Below are positions 45,801-55,008 of a stretch of 64,000 bases of DNA, piece after piece (the first letter of the stretch is position 1; each line of letters starts with the position of its first letter). This stretch comes from Ricordea florida (Eukaryota > Cnidaria > Anthozoa > Corallimorpharia > Ricordeidae). Both the position numbers and the translations under genes were made by a program. Location: positions 22,733,704 to 22,797,703 of the forward strand of contig OX453283.1 of NCBI GenBank assembly GCA_949710005.1, read 5' to 3'. The notes beneath the pieces were generated by a model. That model was not told the DNA's origin, did not search any database, and saw only the letters and a list, made by a program, of their open reading frames with translations.

Positions 45801-48800
45801 AGGGTTCTTTTGGAAAATCAACTTAAAAGGATTGATTATCGGATCATTGTAAGTATATGGACAACTGTGCACCTACCCCTCCCCTAACCAACAAGTCATA
45901 ATAAGTTAAAAAGTCAGCGTTAATGTTGGGTTAGGGGAGGGGTAGGTGCACAGTTGCCCAGATAGTTGCATTGATCCGATACATCTTTCTCTGAATATTT
46001 TTACACCAGGCAGAGGATCTTCCTTCATCGGTGCCTCGGCAGAAATGTCATGCTTCCCTGGTTTTCTGCCAGCCATAGAGGCGTGCTCTCTCAACTGGAA
46101 GAATATAGACTTAGACGTTCCGCTTGATGTGGAGTACTCGCTGATGATTCCTTCAACCCTCCCACGCGCCAGATCCTTTGTACCTGATTCAACCAGAACT
46201 GATCACTGTGAAACCAGTGACCTGTCACAGGCGCTTGTGCTTTCTCTTGAAGTTGAAAGGTTTGCAAATAGATAATAACTGATTTTTAGTTGATAAATAT
46301 TATTTCACAGTACAGACTAAAATCATTGGGACATCGGCACGCGTGAAACTCAAGGTCAGAACGCCTGCAGTGCCCGTGGGAGGAACGCGAAGAAACGTGC
46401 GGTTCACGAACTAACAACGCACGGTTCACGCACTTAAACCTGCTTTGCCACATTTACTGCTGTGGCCTGTCTAGTGGTTGAAATGCCAGACCATTAGCGG
46501 CCAAGAAAGTGCCCTACCCTACTGTTCTTCATTGCTAGATTAGCACCACATCGTCTGTGACACATTTATAAAATGTCATAACAACAACAACAGCAACTTT
46601 ATTCACTCATTCACACTTATATACACATTACCTACTGAATATTACATTAAATTACAATAAATTACAATAATCGGTGTACAAAGTGGAGTCAGGGGGATAA
46701 ACGAACCTTGCGGTTTTCGAGTTAACCCTCAGGGAACGGGTGTTCGAAGGCCGATTTGCAAGGCCCTGTTAGAGGGGTTCTTTATGTCGCCCGTCTGAGT
46801 TTCAAACCTTTTCATGTCGCAATTTGGAAGGTTCGCCGTTTCAAGGCCATGTCGCTTGTCGGAATTTACCCCTAACAGGGCTCATTGGCGCTAACTCAGG
46901 GTTAACTTTTAACATGAGTTTCTTTTCCTCTTACTAAAAGCGTTTTCTCCTTTAACTTTCTCTATTTTATTCAGAGCATATGCCTTATTCCAAAATGGCC
47001 GCCTTTAATATATTCTTTTCTTTTTATTTGATGGCTCGTTCAAGGTTAAATATTCTGGATCAATATCAGTTTCTGGGCAACTGTGCACCTACCCCTCCCC
47101 TAATCCAACAAGTTGTAATGAGTTAAAAAGTTGGCGGTAATGTTGGTTTAGGGGAGGGGTAGGTGCACGGTTGCCCAGAAACTGATATTTATCCAATATT
47201 CTTTTGAATTTTAGCTTACGAACGAGGCATAAAGGGTTAAAGGACACATGCTCTATAGAGAAGACACCAGTTACTGTGAATATTTTTGCAGTACTTTGAA
47301 CTAGGTTCGTGTGACGACATAAAAGCCAGGGGAGGCAATCATTGATCACAGCTGGTGGTGAGGCGTGTGTTTAAGCGCGGTATCCTAGGTGGCAACCAAA
47401 AACCAGTAAGACTTGAAACGTGTAACTCACGCTCACAGCTTGTCCAGATTCAGTCTTTCCCAAGTACCATATTTGGAAACTGCTTGCCTCAGTCTTCGAG
47501 CTTGTTGTCACTAATTGGTTCCTTTGGTCTCTCTTGCTTTCCAAATATGGTACTTGGTACATTGAATGTGGACACGGTGTGGTTGAAGACGTGCATAGGC
47601 AGTTACGCATTTCAGGGGTGATGAATGGTCCATTAAAATTCTTAACTGCTCGCAAAATTTTACCTTTGCTCAATTTGCTCGCAAAATTTAAACGAGTGCT
47701 CGCTTGCTCGTGCTCCCTAAATTTTTGCAGTTGCTCGCATGCTCGCAAAGCAATTTTTTTACCTTTGCTCGTGCTTGCAAAAAAAGTCGCCTGCTCGCAT
47801 TGCTCGCGAATGCTCGCAAAGACCATTCGTTACCCCTCATTTGCAGTCTTAGGGGTTTCTGATGACGTACATGCTGATCTTAATATCCTTTCTACACAGT
47901 GAAACAGAAAAGGAGGGGAACCGTAGTAGCTGCGCTTTACAAGAGAGCCATACTGCAGCTCTTGTCTCATTACAAGAAATTGACGAAGATCTCGAGGTTC
48001 TCTGCGCCAGAACAGAGGCCCTTAATGTCCATGGCTACAGCTCTGTGGCTGCAAAACTGGCTGTGCGATTAGCGGAGAGCATTTTAAGTGACACTGCTAA
48101 GCAAGCCAGTTCTATGAATGCAACCTCTGGCGCTAAAAATAAATCCAGAGATCCCCCTGGAACAACATTGTTTACTAGTACCGTTGTTGTGAGGGCCGCC
48201 TTTCTGTGTAACGTGCTAACGGACAATCCTCACTGCCATCATTTGGCGTTCAGAGTAGGAATGTTGGGTCTGGAAATGCCGAGGCAGCCTGCCAAGAGTA
48301 AAGCATTAGAGGTAATGTATGCCATTTTCCTTTGAGGTAATGTATGCCATTTTCCTTTGAGGTAATGTATGCCATTTTCCTTTGAGGTAATGTATGCCAT
48401 TTTCCTTTTGACGTGCTTAGTTTCTAAACGAACTGGTGCTTGGTTCGTGAGAAATTGGACTCAAAAAAGTTCGTTTATCTAACGAGTTGACAAGGTGAGT
48501 TTTGCTACCGTGAGAAAGTAAAGCGTTTGGAACGGTAGCCCCTTCTTAAGAACGAATTAGTTGTGTATTTTTTTACAGCCCATTGGGTCTGTCGAAGGCT
48601 CTTGTATCTTGTGGTGGAGACAACACGTTATCATGTCGTTTTTAAAGCCATATTTGGCCTTTTCTTTAATCCTTACCTGGCTGAGTGGTTCCCTACTATT
48701 CAGGCATTCATTCAAGACTTCATTGATGCTTTTATCTTTTACACTATTCACAGCAAAGGAGCTGGGATCATTGTAAGTATCTGGGTAACTGTGCACCTAC

Positions 48801-51800
48801 CCCTCCCCTAACCCCAACATGTTATAATAAGTTAAAAAGGTAGCGTTAATGTTGGGTTAAGGGAGGGGTAGGTGCGCAGTTGCCCTGGTACTTACATTGA
48901 TCCGGGAACTGGAAAGGAAATAAACCAAAGGAATAGTCTTAATTTGAAACACAAATCACTGTAGGTCAGTAAGGAATATAATGTCTTTGGCATCCTTGGC
49001 ATTTGACGTCCGTAGGTCGTAATGTAAGCGTTGAGCGCGGCAAAAGGCGCGGTACGTTTTGGCGATGAAAGCTGCGTCCCGACGCATTTCTCTTTTCAGA
49101 GTCAGTCTGCCCTGTTTAAACAACATTTTTCTGGGACGCATATTTAAACGGTACCTATGTCTGACCTGTTCTGTTGTTTTTTTATCCTCAATCTCTGCAG
49201 GTAAAACTCGCAAACCAGGAAACAGAGCTTGTTAATCTGCTGAAAAAGCTCCCACTTGGTCCAGCTGAACTAGCGGTTGTCAGAGAGAAAGCAGAACTTC
49301 TGAGACAGGGCCAGCTAAGACGCGGAGAAGCGGTGCTTCCTATTATGCTGGCCACATTTATCTTTGATATTTTGTGTTCAAGTGACCGTCTCCGTCACGC
49401 CAGTCGTGCGGTAGCAGGAAAGTTGTGTGACACAAGTAAAGAGGATGAAGAGCTTGGCTTCCAGGCAGCCATTTATGCCTTAGGTACGAAGATAGAAACG
49501 TTATACTCCCAGCACGTTTAAAACAGACATTTTTGATACTACTCTCAAAAAGAGAGTAGTACACGGCAGTGTAGAGGTTAGCGTGCTGGACTTCCGAGCA
49601 GTAGGTCCGGAGGTCGAGCCCTGGTGGTGGCACTGTGTTGTTTCCGTTGACAAGAAACTTATCTCCACACTGTCTCTCTCCACCCAGGTGTATAAATGGG
49701 TACCAGTGATACAATGCTGGGGGTAACTTGTGTTGTTTCCGTTGACAAGAAACTTATCTCCACACTGTCTCTCTCCACCCAGGTGTATAAATGGGTACCA
49801 GTGATACCATGCTGGGGGTAACTTGTGTTGTTTCCTTAGACAAGAAACTTTACTCCACACTGTCTCTCTCCACCCAGATGTATAAATGGGTACCAGCGAT
49901 ATAATGCTGGGAGTAACTTGTGTTGTTTCCTTAGACAAGAAACTTAACTCCACACTGTCTCTCTCCACCCAGGTGTATAAATGGGTACCAGTGATACAAT
50001 GCTGGGGGTAACTTGTGTTGTTTCTTTAGACAAGAAACTTAACTCCACACTGTCTCTCTCCACCCAGGTGTATAAATGGGTACCAGTGATACAATGCTGG
50101 GGGTAACTTGTGTTGTTTCCGTTGACAAGAAACTTTACTCCACACTGTCTCTCTCCACCCAGGTGTATAAATGGGTACCAGCGATATAATGCTGGAGGTA
50201 ACTTGTGTTGTTTCCGTTGACAAGAAACTTAACTCCACACTGTCTCTCTCCACCCAGGTGTATAAATGGGTACCAGCGATATAATGCTGGGGGTAACTTG
50301 TGTTGTTTCCTTAGACAAGAAACTTAACTCCACACTGTCTCTCTTCACCCTGGTGTATAAATGGGTACCAGCGATATAATGCTGGGGGGTAACTTGTGTT
50401 GTTTCCTTAGACAAGAAACTTATATCCACACTGTCTCTCTCCACCCAGGTGTACAAATGGGTACCAGCGATATAATGCTGGGGGTAACTTGTGTTGTTTT
50501 CTTAGACAAGAAACTTAACTCCACACTGTCTCTCTCCACCCAGATGTATAAATGGGTACCAGTGATATAATGCTGGGGGTAACTTGTGTTGTTTCTTTAG
50601 ACAAGAAACTTAACTCCACACTGTCTCTCTCCACCCAGGTGTTTAAATGAGTACCAGTGATACAATGCTGGGGGTAACTTGTGTTGTTTCCTTAGACAAG
50701 AAACTTTACTCCACACTGCTTCTCTCCACGCAGGTGTATGAATGTGTACCAGCGATATAATGCTGGGGGTTACCCAGCGTTGGACTAGCATCCCATCCAG
50801 GGGGGAGTAATAATACTCCCAGGTTCTTAATGCTACAGAAACCGGGATAAGCTCCGGCCGTGTGGGCCTTGAGGCCCGTGTGCGCCTTTACATTACCTTA
50901 CCTCAAAAAGACAAGTGTATCAAAAATCTGTAGTCCATTTGCTTTCAACAATTGAGAGAAGAAGTTGGAAGAAAACCTGAACCTAGTAAGGTGGGAACGG
51001 TTTGCCCCCTTTCGAGTTTCGTGCGCGTTCCCGCGAGAAACGTATTTTGACCTCGTTCAGTAAGGCTGATTTGGGTCTCATCATGTTCAGCGTGTTACAT
51101 AAAACCTCGACTGCTTTTAGGTCCTTGAAAAAAACTAGACCAATATCCAGCCGTCATCACGCTTGGTAAAAAAAACCCATATTGTTATATCTTTCAGTTA
51201 GTACGCGCGCTGTGATTGGTCAATTTAGTCAAGTTTGTTTTGGTCGCCAAAATGTCTCCAGAGATGTAATAAATATCTTACAAATCTCGTTGTCTCGTTC
51301 CGTACTGTAAGTTACGGACCGAGTATTTATGGCCCAAGCGCTTCGGCTTGGGCCATAAATCCGAGCGGAAAAGACTCGGTCCGTAACTTACAGCACGGAC
51401 CTGGAAGTCGGTTAGTAAGAGGTATTCAGGAGCCCATCAACAATTTGAGTATGTGAATGAAACCATATAGTTTTGATATTCGCAACATTTACGCAAACCA
51501 TTAATTTGTTGGCAAAACTAAAGGCAATCTAATAAGAAATTCGCCTGATTTAGGAATGAAGGGAAGTGCGTTGGAGACCCAGTACCCCATGCTGTGCGAA
51601 GGTATCCGCCAACAAAGAGGAGACTTGGCCCTAGCCCTTTTACTGCACTCCCGAGATGATTCGTCCCGCGTTCGTCAAGTCATGGACGTATTACTGGATA
51701 AAAGTCGCTATGATATCCCCAGTAGTAACGTTGGGAACCAATCAAAGCAGAAACCCAGTTCTGAAGAGAGGAATGGCGGAAACAATCATTCCGGGGCGTC

Positions 51801-54800
51801 TGGTGAAGTGAATGGAAGAGAGGTTCTGGCATGCGAAGTAACTGAGCGGAAGGGAAGGTAAGTCACATTGTGGAGTATGCAAATAAAAGAAGTTTAAAAG
51901 TGGCATATTTCGTGTTTTCCTCAAATGTAATCGGTACAGGTCGATTGTACTGTTCACTGAGATTTCAAAGGGGTTAATATATAGTATACTGTGGTCTGTC
52001 AAGCACTAGAGACCTTACTCAACAAAAGACGGCTCAGGACGGCATAATGACGAAAAAATGTCGCGAAAGAATGGTAATGCACAGTCGCACGCGACATTTT
52101 TTCGTCATTCTGCTGTCCTGAGTCTTCCAGCCGTGTTGTTACGTAAGGTCTCTAATATTGGTTTTTCCTAGAACCTTAGGTTAAACACCTTGTTGAGTGT
52201 TCAGACTTTGCTCTCTTTCATATTTTATACAGTGTCCCAAGTCTGTCAAGTACGAGCGACAGTGGTACAGACAGCAGTAAAGACAGCTCTGTGACAGAGA
52301 GAGACAGATCTCGTGTGAAGTCTGGAAGACCTCCAGCGTCTCGACTTACAGTCACCGTCTCCGAGGTGTCAATTGATGATGAAAGTGGAAGCTCTAGTGG
52401 GGTAGACACGGACTTGGCCCCGATGTCGCGGAGCGCGGACGGGAGCCACATAACCGTCAAGGTTGTCCAGGTGACCCCCGGTCATTTGAGAGGCCTAACA
52501 GAAGCTCCACGTGTGTTGAACTCTGCTGTGAACACCCCGCATGATACGCCTGATTGTAGACCTGTCAGTGAGCCAAGCACGGGTGACATCATTCTGACCG
52601 TTCCAAACGGTGGTGCCATGCCCCATAGTAGTCTCCATAATGTTGGGACCACTGGTGATATTTGCCTTGCTGGTGTTCCACAGATAGACGATCCGGCTGG
52701 CCTCGCTCAAAACGAGGTCCATCTAAACGATGGTATTTCTCTTGCGTGTGACCAAGAGGAACGTGGAGCGGACTCACGCGACCATATCGTCGGTGGTTGT
52801 GCGTTAGATGAGGGTACCAGCGACGAAGGCTCTCTTGGGCTTAGTTACAGAAGTCGAGGTACCTCAGGTATGGTTGCCGCAGGTGAATTAGCCTCACATA
52901 CTGGTTCCAATGCTCTTGGTGACCCAGTAGTAGAACAGATTGGAATGACAAACCTGCGACGTTTCTCGTCGGAAGGCGATGTGTCGGACATCGAAGCTGA
53001 TTTTGAAGAGGTTCATAGGGAGGCTATCGAACAAGCAGCAATTAACGCAAAGTCTTCTGCTGCATCAGTGAGAGCAACGTTCTGTAGTAGTACAACGCCA
53101 GCCTTAAACAAGGCCGTGCCAGGCACATCTGAATCTTGCCTAGATGATGATCACTCAGCTCAATACGCCTCAAGTGTTGAAGCTCAAAGTGATGACGCGA
53201 TACCTGCATCAGCACCAGACGGTACTGGCAATGTCGACGGAGACGTTACATCGGCAGTAGCAGCAGAGCAGTCTGTCGAAGAAGCAATAGATGAGCAGTC
53301 CAGTGGGTCAGGAGCCAGAGGAAGTGCAAGCCCCAGTGCTGATAATGCTGACAGAAATAGACGGAGGCCCAGGCATCGTGGGCGGAGAAGAAGAAGAGGA
53401 GGGAAGTCTGCAGTGTACCAGGCCACTGAAGCTGAGGCACACTTTATGTTTGAACTTGCTAAGACGGTGCTGAACAAGGCCGGTGGCAGCAGCAGTACAT
53501 CTGTATTCTGCACGCAGCCTGCTAGTAGCGAGACCCCATCTGGCCCTCATAAAGTGTTACTTCTTTGTGCCTTTGAAATGGGTCTCTTTGCCCTGGGACT
53601 GCACAACCGCACATCTCCAAACTGGCTATCACGTACATATTCGTCGCATGTATCCTGGATCACAGAGCGAGCCATGGATATTGGGCATCAGGCGATTGCT
53701 CTTCTCTTGGAGCGCTGGGAAGGCAACTTGACGCCCTCTGAGGTTGCGTCTATTGCTGATCGGGCGTCGAATTCAAACGACCGCGCTATGGTTCGTGCAG
53801 CAGCTGAGCTGGGACTTTCTTGTCTTCACATGGCTCACACTCTTAATCCAGTGGAGATAAAACGCGCGCTCTCGCAGTGTCGCGAGGAGGACTCGCAACT
53901 GTTGGACCAAGCCTGCCAAGCTGTCGAGACTGCTGCACGCGGTGGGGGTGTATACCCCGAGGTGTTATTTGACGTTGCCAGGCAGTGGTACCACCTTCAC
54001 GAGCAGAGCCAAACGAATAGTGGCACGTCTAGGAGCTCCGCTAAGACGGAATCTAGAGCTAGAAACTCCCAAAGCCGATCTTCGCAGGTATCCTCATCGA
54101 ATCATTCCCCGCCCCTGAGCCCTTTCGCTCCCCAAGTACCTCAGTTTAACTTTCCTCCCGGCTTTTCGTGTATGCCGTCGCCGTTATACGCTACGCCTGA
54201 GGAGTACGTCCAGCAACAGATGCACCAACACGTTCATCAGCTGTTGAGACATTACCCCTCGTACCGATCAGGTAGCTCCACCGGATATCGATGTGGCTCT
54301 CAGCCAAATTTTTCGTACCCAAGGTCTTTGACAGGCACCCAGTTTTCGTTATCAGGAGCGTACGCCGGCCTGCCCCCTCCACCGTATCAAAATAACAGCG
54401 GAAGTGCTAATTCTAGCCAACACGTAAGTCGTGTGAGCACGACACAACAAGGCACGCACGTTTCTTATTATCTCAACAGTGCATATCGAGTGGGTATGCT
54501 AGCGCTGGAGTTTCTCTCCAGACGCACTTCGGATGATCGTCCTAATGTTAAATTCTCGCGTAATCCGGCCAGCAGTGATGATATCCGGTGGCTGTGCAAC
54601 TTGTCAGCCAAGGCGCTTGGTATGTCGCATCTTCAGCGTTTTTGTGTTGCGGCATTGAATGCTGTGGTGAGTCCCTTTTTGCTGCACGACTTGGCGCTCG
54701 AGTCAGCCAGGCACATGGCAAAATCCAACCCGGCACAGCTGGCGGCTAATCTGCGATCGCCGACTATAAGTCCCTTAGTGCAAAAGAGCTTAACAATGTA

Positions 54801-55008
54801 CGCTCAATGCATACACTACCATTTGATAAACATTACCCAGTCTGAGTATGATGAGTTTGTTGAACTACTCAGACACGCTCGAGGCGCTTTCTGTATGGCA
54901 CCTGGCGGAATGACGCAGTTTAATGAACTCTTGCAGAGCATACGTTGGGGATACGCAAAGAAGAAGGAACTCTGGCAGATGATCATGACCGGTCTGGCGA
55001 AGGCGTAA
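33859..55008 (+). CDS. ZSWIM8: ZSWIM8, SWIM zinc-finger adaptor of a cullin-RING ubiquitin ligase
   Basis: Ten exons: 33859-34288, 35968-36251, 37599-37680, 39840-40014, 41407-41813, 46010-46259, 47900-48311, 49201-49483, 51554-51857 and 52233-55008; 5403 nt, 1800 aa (human about 1837). ZSWIM8 (fly Dora, worm EBAX-1) recruits substrates to a CUL3/elongin ligase; it degrades Argonaute during target-directed microRNA degradation and helps clear misfolded receptors. The start ATG gives MEFRFEEDDNNEERCSFDDS, aligned with the human N-terminus. SLIEICARTVA (66-76) fits an elongin BC box. The SWIM motif is SCNCTCDQSATWCSH (CxC-x8-CxH, Cys178 to His191). Conserved blocks follow: GREPEGMWNLLSIVRE, CDELVTLWRLAVLNP, HGYSSVAAKLAV, HHLAFRVGM. 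Exon 10 encodes a low-complexity linker, then GLHNRTSPNWLSRTYSSHVS, GGGVYPEVLFDVA, AYRVGMLALEFL and the end GYAKKKELWQMIMTGLAKA. No frameshift was found. Confidence 0.96.
35283..35430. repeat. Pentanucleotide microsatellite
   Basis: A long run of (TTTAC)n with an internal (TTCAC)n block, directly after ctaaataaagattgatta, which looks like the 3' tail of a retroposon. It lies in ZSWIM8 intron 1. Confidence 0.9.
35667..35905 (-). mobile_element. tRNA-derived SINE, second type
   Basis: On the minus strand GGGTTGGCGCAGTGGTGAGA (A-box-like) is followed by a body with ctccaggtttttctccaggt and an (ATT)n tail at about 35667. It ends 62 nt before ZSWIM8 exon 2. Confidence 0.65.
37775..37992. mobile_element. 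Foldback element, family F1, copy 3
   Basis: Outer arms gtgagcttctagtgtaca / tgtacacttgaagctcac and inner F1 arms tggttccaaaccagtttga / tcaaactagtttggaacca. It lies in ZSWIM8 intron 3, about 100 nt after exon 3. Confidence 0.75.
39377..39791. mobile_element. TAA-flanked TIR element with coding relic
   Basis: Termini CGGACCGGTCATTATTTATG and CATAAATAATGACTGGTCC are inverted and flanked by TAA on both sides. The interior (about 39476-39610) encodes GGESESESDDDSHTVTIQEG and ends HWSTRYADFVQ-stop, a plausible relic of a captured or ancestral protein. It ends 48 nt before ZSWIM8 exon 4. Confidence 0.75.
40077..40251 (-). mobile_element. hAT-type MITE family M, copy 4
   Basis: Reverse orientation: CAGGATGTTCATTAGGCATC ... 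ATTGAAAATCCTG, with TATCAGT directly on both sides (40070-40076, 40252-40258). It starts 62 nt after ZSWIM8 exon 4. Confidence 0.85.
40762..40923. mobile_element. Palindromic element with tRNA-like centre
   Basis: Outer arms gttgcgaagataacacctga and aggttttatctttgcaa; inner arms ggattcaagcccatgatctt and caaggtcacatgggttcg, the latter running into a B-box-like GGGTTCGATTCCC. It resembles a head-to-head pair of tRNA-derived fragments. Confidence 0.5.
41075..41312. mobile_element. Small TIR element with GGGGCTTAGCTGGG ends
   Basis: aaggggcttagctggg at the left and cccctagctaagcccc at the right are inverted and enclose about 240 bp. It ends about 95 nt before ZSWIM8 exon 5. Confidence 0.5.
41830..42214. 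mobile_element. TTAACCCTTT-type element, copy 4
   Basis: TTAACCCTTTCAATCCCAGA ... TTGGGAGTGAAAGGGTTAA: 385 bp with clear inverted ends and TTAA borders. It begins 17 nt after the exon 5 donor of ZSWIM8. Confidence 0.7.
42349..42400 (+). mobile_element. Transposon terminus fragment
   Basis: ccgtatttactcgtgtataa, repeated as actcgtgtataagtcgacc, looks like a DNA-transposon end with internal duplication. No matching opposite end is present in the window. Confidence 0.4.
43562..45440. repeat. 33/43-bp minisatellite in ZSWIM8 intron 5
   Basis: About 50 tandem units of gcgacttaagcaaaattgac + agatgraaacatg. The first 11 units are exactly 33 bp and nearly identical (gatggaaac). Later units alternate between 33 bp and 43 bp, the latter with an extra gcgacttaag block, and vary as gataaaaac, gatgaaaac or aaggggactt. 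Because 33 is divisible by 3, the minus strand shows an open 11-residue repeat (LKSPCFHLSIL), which is an artefact. Confidence 0.97.
45840..45979. mobile_element. Foldback MITE family G, copy 1
   Basis: ggatcattgtaagtatatgg, then actgtgcacctacccctccc, a short spacer, then the inverse ggggaggggtaggtgcacag and ttgcattgatcc. It ends 30 nt before ZSWIM8 exon 6. Confidence 0.85.
47049..47200. mobile_element. Foldback MITE family G, copy 2
   Basis: ctggatcaatatcagtttct + gggcaactgtgcacctaccc, mirrored by the inverse arm and gatatttatccaatat. It lies in ZSWIM8 intron 6. Confidence 0.85.
47614..47838. mobile_element. MITE with TGCTCGCA-rich interior
   Basis: Termini AGGGGTGATGAATGGTC and GACCATTCGTTACCCCT are inverted. 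The interior is a dense run of tgctcgca/gctcgc motifs. It ends 61 nt before ZSWIM8 exon 7. Confidence 0.65.
48309..48408 (+). repeat. 25-bp tandem repeat across the ZSWIM8 exon 7 donor
   Basis: Four copies of gaggtaatgtatgccatttt + ccttt start at 48309, 48334, 48359 and 48384. The first GAG/gtaatg is the exon 7 splice donor, so the exact 5' splice site is present four times. Confidence 0.9.
48764..48905. mobile_element. Foldback MITE family G, copy 3
   Basis: gggatcattgtaagtatctg, then gtgcacctacccctccccta, mirrored by taagggaggggtaggtgcgc and acttacattgatccggg. It lies in ZSWIM8 intron 7. Confidence 0.85.
49558..50905 (+). mobile_element. SINE with twelve internal 95-bp tandem units
   Basis: The head (gtgtagaggttagcgtgctg ... 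ggtccggaggtcgagccc) has A- and B-box-like segments. Twelve units follow, starting at 49635, 49730, 49825, 49920, 50015, 50110, 50205, 50300, 50396, 50491, 50586 and 50681 (95 bp each, one of 96). The end is a non-repeated 3' part (agcatcccatccagggg ... aaaccgggataagctccggc). It lies in ZSWIM8 intron 8, same strand. Confidence 0.85.
51299..51399. repeat. Hairpin element
   Basis: ccgtactgtaagttacggac is mirrored by gtccgtaacttacagcacgg, and an inner ggcccaagcg/cttcggcttgggcc stem lies at the centre. ZSWIM8 intron 8. Confidence 0.75.
52007..52154. mobile_element. Foldback MITE with TAGAGACCTTAC ends
   Basis: tagagaccttactcaaca ... gacgaaaaaatgtcgcg is mirrored by cgcgacattttttcgtc ... gttacgtaaggtctcta. 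148 bp, ending 78 nt before ZSWIM8 exon 10. Confidence 0.85.

Noticed and set aside
49358..50791. Several open frames with VERDSVELSFLSKETTQ-like repeats
   Set aside because: Products of the 95-bp SINE array on the antisense strand, not genes.
53184..53550. Minus-strand open frames opposite ZSWIM8 exon 10
   Set aside because: Shadows of the long real coding frame.
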